Part shown: in pieces, positions 35,639 through 45,600 of the stretch | Numbering within the stretch: the first letter of the stretch is position 1 | How the letters are laid out: every line of letters starts with the position of its first letter | Assembly (NCBI RefSeq): GCF_002179965.1 | Contig: NZ_NGUQ01000037.1 | Location: 868,001 to 932,000 of the forward strand | DNA from: Pandoraea sp. PE-S2T-3 | Lineage (GTDB): Bacteria; Pseudomonadota; Gammaproteobacteria; Burkholderiales; Burkholderiaceae | Direction: 5' to 3' | DNA: 64,000 bases | Made by a program: the position numbers and the translations under genes | Notes under the pieces: model-generated | The model's input: the letters and a program-made list of their open reading frames with translations, nothing else | Told to the model about the DNA's origin: nothing | Databases searched by the model: none

Positions 35639-36652
35639 ATGGTGTTTTCTTCCAAGCTTTTCGGCCGCATGCGCGCTCTGGCGTCCATCTCGGCCCTGGT
35701 TGTGGGTGGTTTCCACCTCTCGCCTGCCTTCGCCAGCACGGTCATCGTGCTCGACTCCGGCGCCGCCCAACTGTCTCTGATCGATCAGGCCACGCATAAG
35801 GTCATCGGCACCATGCCCACCGGCAAGGAGCCGCACCACCTGATGATCACCCCCGACAAACGCTCGCTCATCGTCGCCAACTCGGTCTCGAACAGCCTCA
35901 TGTTCCTCGACCCGTCCAGCGGCAAGCTCCAGCGTCAGGTCGCAGACATCGACGATCCGTACCAGCTCGGCTTTTCGCCCGATCGCAAATGGTTCGTGAC
36001 CGCCGCACTGCGCCTCGACCGGGTGGACCTCTATCACTACGACGGCGAAAACGTCACGGTCGCCAAGCGCATTCCGCTGGCCAAGACGCCCAGCCACATG
36101 ACCTTCTCGTCCGATAGCAAGACGGTCTTCGTCACCTTGCAGGACTCGGGTGAGCTCGTCGCCATCGATCTGCCGACGCAGACGGTGAAGTGGCGCATGA
36201 ATGTCGGCAAAACCCCCGCCGGCCTGTGGATGACGCCCGGCGATAAATATCTGCTCGTCGGCATGACCGGTGAAGACGATGTCGCCGTGGTCGACTGGCG
36301 CACGCAGAAGGTGATCAAGCGTATCCAGACCGGACGCGGCGCGCACAACTTCCGCTCGCTCTCCGATGGCCGCCACATCGCCGTGAGTAACCGCGTTGAG
36401 AGCACCATCAGCATTCTCGATTACGAATCGCTCACCAAAGTCGCCGACATCACCGGCCTGATGCCGGGCCCGGACGATATGGAACTTTCCGCCGACAAAC
36501 GCTATCTTTGGGTAACGTTCCGCTTTGCCCGCCACGTCGGCGTGATCGATCTGACCACACGCCAACTGGTCGACCGCATCGCGGTGAACCGTTCGCCGCA
36601 CGGCATTTTCTTTGCCGACCGAGCCCCCGTACTCTCCCCGAATCCGGACTGA
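35639..36652 (+). CDS. Exported YVTN-type beta-propeller protein
   Basis: 337 residues: a signal peptide (RMRALASISALVVGGFHLSPAFA|S) followed by about seven repeats of the form TxKxVIGTMPTGKEPHHLMITPDKRSLIVAN, the blades of a YncE/YVTN beta-propeller. Such proteins act outside the cytoplasm as binding scaffolds. A second in-frame ATG at 35669 would remove ten residues and still leave a good signal peptide. It lies 12 bases upstream of a sterol-desaturase-like gene, so the two probably form an operon. The ligand is unknown. Confidence 0.84.
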   Translation: MVFSSKLFGRMRALASISALVVGGFHLSPAFASTVIVLDSGAAQLSLIDQATHKVIGTMPTGKEPHHLMITPDKRSLIVANSVSNSLMFLDPSSGKLQRQVADIDDPYQLGFSPDRKWFVTAALRLDRVDLYHYDGENVTVAKRIPLAKTPSHMTFSSDSKTVFVTLQDSGELVAIDLPTQTVKWRMNVGKTPAGLWMTPGDKYLLVGMTGEDDVAVVDWRTQKVIKRIQTGRGAHNFRSLSDGRHIAVSNRVESTISILDYESLTKVADITGLMPGPDDMELSADKRYLWVTFRFARHVGVIDLTTRQLVDRIAVNRSPHGIFFADRAPVLSPNPD

Positions 36653-36664
36653 CGAGGCCACCCG

Positions 36665-37669
36665 ATGATTCAGGAAGCCATCAATTTCGTCGACAGCGGC
36701 ATCTCGGCCGTGCAGACGCTCATCTATGTGGACGTGATCCAGCCGCTGCTGTTTCACTTCAACTTCATGGGCTATGACGACGATATTTACGACGCGCTCT
36801 ACTTCGTCCTCATCGGCGTGCTGCAAATCGGCGTGTCGTACGCGTTGCTGCGCCCGCTCGAAGCCCTGCGCCCCGTCGAGAAGTGGCAGGACCGTCGCCA
36901 AGTGCGCGCCGACGTGATCTACACATGGATCGCCAAGCTCGGCATCCTGAATCTGCTGTTCTTCGTGGTGCTCCAGCCGGTCTTCAACGAGCTGCAAAGC
37001 CAGATGGTGATCCACGGCCTGCCGAGCATCGATCTCGACGGCCTGTACCCCGGCGTCACCGATCAGCCGCTTGCCTCGTTCCTGATCTACCTGATCGTGC
37101 TCGACTTCGCGGGCTACTGGTATCACCGCTGGCAACACCGGTTCGGCGTCTGGTGGGAACTGCACGCCGTCCACCACAGCCAGCAGCAGATGTCGCTGTG
37201 GTCGGACGACCGTAACCACTTCCTCGACGACGTACTGCAAGCCGCATTCTTCGCAGGCATCGCGCTCTTCATCGGCGTGCAACCGGCGCAATACGTCGTG
37301 CTGGTGGCCGTGAGCAACTTCCTGCAAAGCGTGCAGCACGTGAATGCCCGCCTGCCGTATGGCCGGGTACTGGAACGTCTGATCGTGAGCCCGACGTTCC
37401 ATCGCCGCCACCACGCCATCGGCTACGGGCACGAAGGCACGCGCTACGGCTGTAACTTCGGCGTGCTGTTCCCATGGTGGGACATGGTGTTTCGCACCGC
37501 CTCGTGGGAGCACGCCGTCGAGCCGACCGGCATTCGCGACCAGTTGCCCGCACCGGAAGGCCGTTCGCGCCGCTACGGCATGGGCGTGATTGCACAGCAA
37601 GTCCGTGCGTTCGGCCGCATCGCCCGCCGTCTCATGCCCGGTCGCGCCGCAGGCCGTCCGACCGCATAA
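36665..37669 (+). CDS. Sterol desaturase/fatty acid hydroxylase-family membrane enzyme
   Basis: 334 residues with about four to six membrane helices and the three His boxes of a non-haem di-iron membrane hydroxylase: HRWQH (154-158), HAVHH (167-171) and HRRHH (246-250). An extra QHVN lies near 222. The family introduces hydroxyl groups or double bonds into sterols, carotenoids or fatty acids. Most bacteria of this group make no sterols, so a fatty acid, ornithine-lipid or hopanoid substrate is more likely. It is probably co-transcribed with the exported beta-propeller gene. Confidence 0.88.
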   Translation: MIQEAINFVDSGISAVQTLIYVDVIQPLLFHFNFMGYDDDIYDALYFVLIGVLQIGVSYALLRPLEALRPVEKWQDRRQVRADVIYTWIAKLGILNLLFFVVLQPVFNELQSQMVIHGLPSIDLDGLYPGVTDQPLASFLIYLIVLDFAGYWYHRWQHRFGVWWELHAVHHSQQQMSLWSDDRNHFLDDVLQAAFFAGIALFIGVQPAQYVVLVAVSNFLQSVQHVNARLPYGRVLERLIVSPTFHRRHHAIGYGHEGTRYGCNFGVLFPWWDMVFRTASWEHAVEPTGIRDQLPAPEGRSRRYGMGVIAQQVRAFGRIARRLMPGRAAGRPTA

Positions 37670-38015
37670 CTGGGCATCGGTCAGCACAAGGGTGCTGAAA
37701 GACCGTCCGGCGATCTTGCGCCGGATTACTTTCAGCACCCCTCAGTAACACGATGTAACAGGGGGCCTGTCACTGGCACCCTGCCCGCAAGCCCCCTTCC
37801 CGCCCCCTGATTTCCCTGCAATTTCCCTTGCCGTTACGGGCGTTTACGTCCCCCCGCGCCACGCTTGTGAACGCGAGCGGAGGTAAGATGCCGTAACTTC
37901 CAGCGCCTGTTCGGCCCGCCAAAACGGGCACCCCCGTCGCTAGACTGCTAAGCGTGGCAACCCGGGCCTCTCCCGGGTGCATGGGCGGCGCATTTGCGTC
38001 GCGCTGGAGGCAGAT
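37670..38015. other. Intergenic region upstream of the mdtABC-type operon
   Basis: 346 bases without a supported gene. It holds the long hairpin at 37690-37740, then GC-rich DNA with the operon promoter presumably near 37900-37950. It ends with a hairpin in the leader at 37960-37978 (ACCCGGG-CCTCT-CCCGGGT), 38 bases before the first start codon. Confidence 0.6.
37690..37740 (+). terminator. Long two-part hairpin after the sterol-desaturase gene
   Basis: GGGTGCTGAAAG (37690-37701) is perfectly complementary to CTTTCAGCACCC (37729-37740). Inside the loop CCGGCG and CGCCGG (37707-37724) form a second stem. It begins 21 bases after the stop. No T-run follows, so it may be a terminator, an mRNA-end stabiliser or a repeated element. 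Confidence 0.6.
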
Positions 38016-39353
38016 ATGGAAGCAGCACCGGATACCGGATCGCAACCGCCCAAGAAGCGGCGTCGCACCGCCCTATGGATTGGCATTGTCGTGCTCGTGT
38101 TGGTGGCATGGGTTGCCTGGCACCTCGCGCACCGGCCCAATACCAAGCGTGGTGCGCAGCCGCAAATCGTCTCGGTGGCGCAGGCGGCCTACGGCGAAAT
38201 GCCGGTGACGATCACCTCGCTGGGCACGGTCACGCCCGAGGCGACGGTGACGGTACTGCCGCAGTTGAGCGGCTACCTCACGCAGGTCGGCTATCAGGAA
38301 GGTCAGGAAGTCACCAAGGGCCAGTTCCTCGCGCAGATCGACCCGCGACAGTACGAAATCAGCAAAGAACAGGCGCAGGCCCAACTCGCCAAGGACCGCG
38401 CCGCGCTCGCCCAAGCCAAGGCCGATCTCGCGCGCTACACCCAACTGCACCAGCAGAAGTCGATTGCCGAGCAAACCTTTGCCGATCAGCAATTCCTCGT
38501 GGCGCAAGATGAAGCCGCCGTCAAAGCCGATCTGGCCAACATCGCCCAGTTCGAGCTCGATCTGACCTACTGCCGCATCACCGCCCCGGTCGCTGGCCGT
38601 GTGGGTCTGCGACTCGTCGACGCCGGCAACTATGTGACGTCAACGAGTACGACCGGTATCGCCGTCATTACCAGCGTCAAGCCGACGACGGTCGAATTCA
38701 CCGTGGCCCAGAACGCACTGCCGGCCGTGATGAAGCAGTACCGCACCGGCAAACCGCTCACCGTGACCGCCTTTTCCAGCGACAACAAGGAGAAACTTGC
38801 CACCGGCGCGCTGTACGCCGTGAGCAATCAGATGGCCACGTCCACGGGTACGGTCACCTTGCGCGCACGCTTCGCCAATGACGACGAGGTGCTGTTTCCG
38901 CAGGAGTTCGTCAATGTGACGCTGCTCGTCGACACGCTCCAGCACGTGGTGCTGGTGCCGACACCCGCTGTCCAGAGCGGCGCACCGGGCGAGTTCGTCT
39001 ATGTCGCCACACAGAACAACACGGCCTCGCTGCGCAAAGTCACCATCGGGCCGAGCGACGGCAAACACACGGTCATCACAGCCGGTCTGAATGCGGGCGA
39101 AACCGTGGTGACCGACGGCATGGACCGCCTGAGCGACGGCGCACACATTGCCCTGCCTGGCGCGGCGACCCCGGCAAGCGGCGCAGCGGCTGCCAGCGAA
39201 CCCGGTTCCGGCGCACAGGCGTCGGGCGCGGGACGCCACGGCGGACATCGCGGCGCGTCGGCACCGGCGGCAGTTGAAGCTTCGGCGGCTTCGGGGGCAT
39301 CAGGCGCATCGGCTCCGTCCGCAGCCCCGGCCTCCGCCGCTGGCGCCCAATAA
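38016..39353 (+). CDS. mdtA: RND efflux periplasmic adaptor, MdtA-like
   Basis: 445 residues: a membrane anchor (ALWIGIVVLVLVAWVAWHLA), biotinyl/lipoyl-like and coiled-coil segments (about 75-190, with the hairpin AQAQLAKDRAALAQAKADLARY), a beta-barrel, and an Ala/Ser/Gly-rich C-terminal tail of about 70 residues that should be disordered. GGAGG lies upstream of the ATG. It is the first gene of mdtABC plus an outer-membrane lipoprotein. The family exports bile salts, novobiocin and other amphipathic drugs; the substrate here is inferred from the family only. Confidence 0.9.
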   Translation: MEAAPDTGSQPPKKRRRTALWIGIVVLVLVAWVAWHLAHRPNTKRGAQPQIVSVAQAAYGEMPVTITSLGTVTPEATVTVLPQLSGYLTQVGYQEGQEVTKGQFLAQIDPRQYEISKEQAQAQLAKDRAALAQAKADLARYTQLHQQKSIAEQTFADQQFLVAQDEAAVKADLANIAQFELDLTYCRITAPVAGRVGLRLVDAGNYVTSTSTTGIAVITSVKPTTVEFTVAQNALPAVMKQYRTGKPLTVTAFSSDNKEKLATGALYAVSNQMATSTGTVTLRARFANDDEVLFPQEFVNVTLLVDTLQHVVLVPTPAVQSGAPGEFVYVATQNNTASLRKVTIGPSDGKHTVITAGLNAGETVVTDGMDRLSDGAHIALPGAATPASGAAAASEPGSGAQASGAGRHGGHRGASAPAAVEASAASGASGASAPSAAPASAAGAQ

Positions 39354-39398
39354 CGCCATGCCCGTCCGACCGAGACCCCGCACCCCCGGCGCCCGCTC

Positions 39399-42300
39399 AT
39401 GAATTTCTCTCGCATCTTCATCCTGCGCCCGGTCGCGACCTGGCTGCTGATGATCGCGCTCGTACTCGTCGGCCTGGTGGCCGTGCGCGTACTGCCGGTC
39501 TCATCGCTGCCCAGCGTCGATTACCCGACCATTCAGGTGCAGACGTTCTACCCGGGGGCCAGCCCTTCGGTGATGGCCACCACCGTGACCGCACCGCTCG
39601 AAGTGCAGCTCGGCCAGATTCCCGGCTTGCAGCAAATGATTTCGTACAGCGCCGAAGGCTCGTCGGTCATCACGCTGCAATTCGATCTCGCGCTCAATCT
39701 CGACGTCGCGCAGCAAAACGTCCAACAGGCCATCAACGCCGCGACCAGCCTGCTGCCGAGCGGCCTGCCCGCGCCGCCGACGTACGCCAAGGTGAACCCC
39801 GCCGACCAGCCGATCATGACGCTGGCGGTCACCTCGAAGACGCTCTCGCTCACGCAGTTGCAGGACGCCGCCAACAACCGCCTCGCTGCAAAGATCTCGC
39901 AGGTGGCCGGTGTCGGTGTGGTGACGCTCGCAGGCGGCAACGTACCGGCCGTACGCGTCGAAGCCGATCCGCAGAAGCTCGCCGCCTACGGCCTCAATCT
40001 CGACGACCTGCGCACGCTGCTCGCCAACGTCAACGTCAGCCAGCCGAAGGGCAACTTCGACGGCCCCGAGCTCGACTACACGCTCGACGCCAACGATCAG
40101 ATCTCCGATCCGCAGGACTATCTCGACACGGTCATCGCCTATCAGAACGGCTCGCCCGTGTATCTGCGCGACGTCGCCCACGTGTCGAAAGCCGCACAGG
40201 ATGTGGAGCGCGGCGCTTGGTTCAACAAAACCCCGGCCATCGTGCTCAACGTGCAACGCCAGCCCGGTGCCAACGTGATTGCCACGGTCGACCAGATCAA
40301 GCGCGCACTGCCGCAGCTCGAAGCCACGCTGCCCGCCGGCATGGAAGTGAGCGTGGTGTCCGACAGCACGGGCGTGATCCGCTCGTCGGTGAGCGACGCC
40401 GCGTTCGAGCTCGTGCTCGCCGTGGTGCTCGTGGTGGCCGTGATCTTCGTGTTCCTGCGCAACGTGCCGGCGACCATCATTCCGAGCATTTCAGTGCCGG
40501 TCTCGCTGATCGCCACGCTCGCGGTGATGTACGAACTCGGCTACTCGATCGACAACCTCTCGCTCATGGCGCTGATCATCGCCACCGGCTTCGTGGTGGA
40601 CGACTCGATCGTCATGATCGAAAACGTGGTGCGCTATCTGGAACAGGGCATGCCACCGCTGGAAGCGGCACTGGCAGGTGCCGGGCAGATCGGCTTCACG
40701 ATCATGTCGCTGACGATCTCGCTGATCGCCGTGCTGATTCCGCTGCTCTTCATGGGCGGCGTGATCGGGCGGCTGTTCGGCGAGTTCGCCGTCACGCTTG
40801 CGGTCACGATCGTGATATCGGCCATCGTGTCGCTCACGGTGGTGCCGATGCTGTGCGCGCGGATTCTGCGGGCGCAGGAAGACCGCCATCCGAGCCGCTT
40901 CGAGCGGGTAAGCGAGCGGTTGTTCGACAAGACGCTCGCCGCCTATGAGCGCGGCCTGCGCTGGGTGCTCGATCACCAGTTGCTCACGTTGATCGTGGCG
41001 CTCATCACGGTGGCGCTGACCGTCGTGCTCTACGTCGTGATCCCGAAGGGGCTCTTCCCGGTGCAGGACGTGGGCGTGCTGCAAGGCATTACCGTGGCCG
41101 ACAACTCGGTCTCGTACTCGGCCATGGTGAAGCGCCAGACGGCACTCGCCGAGGCCGTCCTGAAAGACCCCGATGTGACCTCGATCACCTCGTACGTCGG
41201 CATCGACGGCATCAACACCACGCTCAACAACGGCCGGTTCCTCATCAACCTGAAGGCGCGCGACGACCGGTCGGAGACGGCGACCGAGATCGGACGTCGG
41301 ATACAAACGGCGACCGCCGGGGTGCCGGGCATCAAGCTGTATGTGCAGCCCGCACAGGATCTGACGCTGGACACCACGGTATCGCCTAACCAGTACAAGT
41401 TCGTGCTGCGCGGCCCCGATCAGGCGACGCTCGCCAAATACGTGCCGCCGTTGATCGCCCGCATGAAGAAGATTTCGTCGATCACCGACGTGGCGAGCGA
41501 TCTGGACACCAGCGGCCTGTCGATTCAGGTGGAAGTGAACCGGCAACTGGCGGCGCGCTACGGCATCACGCCCGCGACCATCGATAACGCGCTGTACGAC
41601 GCCCTCGGCCAGCGCATTGTGTCGACGATCTTCCAGCAGTCGGCCCAGTACCGGGTGATTCTGGTGGCCAAGCCCGAAAGCCTGAACACGATCAACTCGC
41701 TGGGCGCGATCTATCTGCCGAGCCAGACGAGCTCAAGCGGTCAGGTGCCGCTCTCGGCCATCGCCACGCTGAAGATCATCAGTACGCCGCTCGCGATCAG
41801 CCATTTGCAGCAGTTCCCGGCGGTGACGGTGTCGTTCAATCTGGCAAGCGACGCGTCGCTCTCCAGCGCCGTGAAGGAAATTCGCGCCGCCCAGCAGGCT
41901 GTGAACTTGCCGCCCTCGATCGCTTCGTCGTTCCAAGGCGCCGCGCAGGCGTTCGAAGATTCGCTCTCCAGCGAGGTCTATCTGCTGATTGCGGCGCTCG
42001 TCGCGGTGTATATCGTGTTGGGCGTGCTGTATGAGAGCTTCATCCACCCGGTGACGATTCTCTCGACACTGCCGTCGGCAGGCATCGGGGCATTGCTGGC
42101 GTTGATGATCACCGGCAGCGACCTCGACGTGATCGGCATCATCGGGATCGTGCTGCTCATCGGTATCGTCAAGAAGAACGCCATCATGATGGTCGACTTC
42201 GCGCTCGACGCCGAGCGCAACCATCACAAGCCGCCGCGCGAGGCCATCTTCGAAGCGTCGCTGCTGCGCTTCCGGCCGATTCTGATGACGACGCTCGCGG

Positions 42301-42614
42301 CCATGCTCGGCGCGTTGCCGATGTTGCTCGGCACGGGCACCGGCTCGGAACTGCGCCGCCCGCTCGGGCTGGCGATCATCGGCGGGCTGATGCTCAGCCA
42401 GTTGCTCACGCTCTTCACCACGCCGGTCATCTACCTGTACTTCGACCGCATGGCCGAGCGGGTGCGCGAGCGCCGGGCGGCGCGACGTGCCGCACGCGGT
42501 GGCACCCCGCCGCCAGGCCCTGACCAGACGAGCGGCCCGAACGGCCCAAGCAGCCCAAGCGGACCGACCGCACCGAAGGCACCGGACGAACCGCCCACAG
42601 GAGATGCGCCGTGA
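39399..42614 (+). CDS. mdtB: RND multidrug efflux pump subunit, MdtB-like
   Basis: 1071 residues of the hydrophobe/amphiphile efflux RND family with 12 membrane helices. It starts MNFSRIFILRPVATWLLMIALVLVGLVA, the typical MdtB/MuxB beginning (first part FSRIFILRPVATWL). Helix 4 holds the proton-relay acidic residues in ATGFVVDDSIVMIENVVR. MdtB and MdtC normally form a mixed trimer, two B to one C, and the next gene supplies the C subunit. The C-terminus has a Pro/Gly-rich tail. No clear ribosome binding site is seen before the ATG. Its stop overlaps the next gene's GTG. Confidence 0.93.
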   Translation: MNFSRIFILRPVATWLLMIALVLVGLVAVRVLPVSSLPSVDYPTIQVQTFYPGASPSVMATTVTAPLEVQLGQIPGLQQMISYSAEGSSVITLQFDLALNLDVAQQNVQQAINAATSLLPSGLPAPPTYAKVNPADQPIMTLAVTSKTLSLTQLQDAANNRLAAKISQVAGVGVVTLAGGNVPAVRVEADPQKLAAYGLNLDDLRTLLANVNVSQPKGNFDGPELDYTLDANDQISDPQDYLDTVIAYQNGSPVYLRDVAHVSKAAQDVERGAWFNKTPAIVLNVQRQPGANVIATVDQIKRALPQLEATLPAGMEVSVVSDSTGVIRSSVSDAAFELVLAVVLVVAVIFVFLRNVPATIIPSISVPVSLIATLAVMYELGYSIDNLSLMALIIATGFVVDDSIVMIENVVRYLEQGMPPLEAALAGAGQIGFTIMSLTISLIAVLIPLLFMGGVIGRLFGEFAVTLAVTIVISAIVSLTVVPMLCARILRAQEDRHPSRFERVSERLFDKTLAAYERGLRWVLDHQLLTLIVALITVALTVVLYVVIPKGLFPVQDVGVLQGITVADNSVSYSAMVKRQTALAEAVLKDPDVTSITSYVGIDGINTTLNNGRFLINLKARDDRSETATEIGRRIQTATAGVPGIKLYVQPAQDLTLDTTVSPNQYKFVLRGPDQATLAKYVPPLIARMKKISSITDVASDLDTSGLSIQVEVNRQLAARYGITPATIDNALYDALGQRIVSTIFQQSAQYRVILVAKPESLNTINSLGAIYLPSQTSSSGQVPLSAIATLKIISTPLAISHLQQFPAVTVSFNLASDASLSSAVKEIRAAQQAVNLPPSIASSFQGAAQAFEDSLSSEVYLLIAALVAVYIVLGVLYESFIHPVTILSTLPSAGIGALLALMITGSDLDVIGIIGIVLLIGIVKKNAIMMVDFALDAERNHHKPPREAIFEASLLRFRPILMTTLAAMLGALPMLLGTGTGSELRRPLGLAIIGGLMLSQLLTLFTTPVIYLYFDRMAERVRERRAARRAARGGTPPPGPDQTSGPNGPSSPSGPTAPKAPDEPPTGDAP

Positions 42615-45600
42615 ACATGTCGGCGCTCTTCATCAAGCGCCCGGTCGCCACCACGTTGCTGGCGATCGCGGTGCTGCTCTCCGGCGTCCTCGCGTATCTG
42701 CGGCTGCCGGTGGCGCCACTGCCTAACGTGTCGTTCCCTGTCATTGCCGTGCAGGCGAGCATGGCCGGGGCCAGCCCGGAGATCATGGCCTCGACCGTGG
42801 CCGAACCGCTGGAGCGCCGGCTGGGTGTGATCGCCGACGTGACCGAACTGACTTCCACCAGCACCGTCGGCTCGGTGTCGATCCCGGTGGTATTCGGCCT
42901 GAACCGTGATATCGAAGGTGCGGCACGCGATGTCGAAGCCGCCATTCAGGCGGCCCGGGCCGACTTGCCGACCACTCTGCGCAGCAACCCGAGCTACCGC
43001 AAGTTCAACCCGGCCGATTCGCCGGTGATGGTGATTGCGCTCACCTCGGCCACGCTGACCACGGCGCAGCTCTACGACTCGGCGGACTCGGTCATCCTGC
43101 AACAACTCTCGCAGGTCGATGGCGTCGGCCAGATCACCGTCGGCGGCGGTGCGTTGCCGTCGGTGCGCGTGGAACTGGAGCCGGGCAAGCTCAACAGTTA
43201 CGGCATCGGGCTGGAAGACGTGCGCGCGGCGATCTCGGCGGCCAACGCCAACAGCGCCAAGGGGCATCTGGATCAGGGCGACCAGCGTTTCGAAGTCACC
43301 TCCAACGACCAGATCAGCAAGGCGGCCGGTTACCGCGACCTCGTGGTGGCCTACCGCAACGGCGCACCGGTGATGCTGCACGACGTGGCACTCGTGCGCG
43401 ACAGCAACGAGAACATCCGCAACGCGGGGCTGTTCAACAACAAGCCGTCGGTGCTGGTGATCGTCTACCCGTCGCCGGGCAGTAACGTGGTCAAGACCGT
43501 CTCGCAGATCCGCAGTATTCTGCCGCTGGTCGAAGCCACGCTGCCCAGCGATATCAAGCTGAACGTGGCGCTCGACCGTTCGGTCTCGGTCGAAGCGTCG
43601 CTGGGCGACACCGAGCGCACGCTGATGCTGGCCGTGCTGCTGGTGATCGGCGTGGTGTTCGTGTTCCTGCGCTCGCCGCGCTCGACGCTGATTCCTGCGG
43701 TGGTCCTGCCGCTGTCGATCATCGGCACGTTCGGGCCGATGTATCTGCTCGGCTACAGCCTCGATAACCTCTCGCTCATGGCGCTGACCATCGGCACCGG
43801 CTTCGTGGTGGACGACGCGGTAGTCGTGATGGAAAACATCGTGCGCCATCTGGAATTGGGCGTGCCGCCCAAGGAGGCGGCGCTGCAAGGCTCGGCGGAA
43901 GTCGGCTTTACGGTGCTCTCGATGAGCCTGTCGCTGATCGCAGTGTTCCTGCCCATTCTGTTGATGCCGGGCATCGTCGGCCTGCTGTTCCACGAATTCG
44001 CCGTCACGCTCTCGATCGCCATTCTGCTGTCGCTGGTGATCTCGCTGACGGTCACGCCGACCTTGTGCGCCTACGTGCTGACACGCGAGTCGGCCACCTC
44101 GGAAGCCCGCTGGTCGGTCTGGGTCGGCCGCCAGTTCGACCGGTTCCGCGATGCCTACTCCCGTTCGCTCACGGCGGTGCTCGATCACGCCGGGCTGGTC
44201 GGGCTGGTCATGCTGGCGCTGCTGGTCGGCAACGTGTTTCTCTTCCGCCTGCTGCCGGCCACGTTCTTCCCCGAACAGGACACGGGCATTCTGATCGGCC
44301 AGATCATGGCCGATCAGAGCATCTCGTTCCCGGCGATGCGCAAGAAGCTCGAACAGTTGCAGACCATCGTCCAGACCGACCCGGCCGTCGCCTCGGTCGC
44401 GGGCTTCACCGGCGGGCGCTCGCTCAACTCAGCGACGGTCTTCGTGCAGTTGAAGCCGCTGGCCGAGCGGCACCTCTCGGCGGACGCCGTCGTCAACCGG
44501 CTGCGGCCCAAGCTCAACGCGGTGTCAGGTGCGCGGCTGTTCCTTCAGGCACAGCAGGATCTGCGCATCGGGGGGCGTTCGTCGGCAGCCGAATACCAGT
44601 ACACACTGACCAGCGACGATGCCGACGCCCTCTACAAATGGGTGCCCAAACTCGTCACCGAACTCAACAAGCATCGGGCCACGATGCTCGACGTGAATAC
44701 CGATCTGCAACAGAACGGTTTGCAGATGTATGTGGATATCCATCGCGCGACGGCGGCACGCTTCAATCTGCAACCGAACCAGATCGATAACGTGCTCTAC
44801 GACGCCTTCGGGCAGCGCACCGTCTCTACCATCTACAACCCGATCAATCAGTATTTCGTGGTGATGGAAGTCGCGCCGCAGTACTGGCAATACCCGAATT
44901 CGCTCGACCAGATCTATCTGAGTACGGCGGCGGGTAACGCCAACGGTTCGGCGCAGACGCAGATGTCGAGCAAGACGGTCAGTGGCGTCACGGCAAAAAC
45001 CGCAGCATCGAGCACCAACCCGCTCAATGCGAATGCGGTGGCCAATCAGCAGAACAACGCCATCGCGAACAGCCGGGGCGGCAGCTCCAGCGGCAGTGCG
45101 GACAGTACGGCCTCGGAGACGATGGTGCCGCTCTCGGCGCTCGCCAGCTTCTACCCGCGCCATACCGCCACGCAGGTCAACCATCAGGGCGGCATGGTGG
45201 CGGCAACAGTCTCGTTCAACCTGCCGGCGGGCGGCTCGCTGAGTCAGGCGCAGGTCGCCATCGACGATGCCGCGCGGGCCATCGGTATGCCGGCGTCGAT
45301 TCACGGTGCGTTTGCGGGCGCGGCGCAGGCGTTCTCGCAATCGATGGGCACCGTGCCGCTGCTGATTCTCGCGGCGCTTGGCGTGGTGTACATCGTGCTG
45401 GGGGTGCTGTACGAAAACACGATTCACCCGCTCACCATTCTCTCGACGCTGCCGTCGGCGGGAATCGGCGCAACCCTCGCGTTGCTGATCTTCGGCACCC
45501 CGTTCTCGGTGATCGCGATGATCGGCATGATTCTGCTGATCGGGATCGTCAAGAAGAACGGGATCATGATGGTGGACGTCGCGATCCAGTTGCAGCGCAA

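Noticed and set aside
42431-44188. 585-codon minus-strand frame
   Set aside because: Antisense to the MdtB/MdtC pump genes; no recognisable domain and biased composition.
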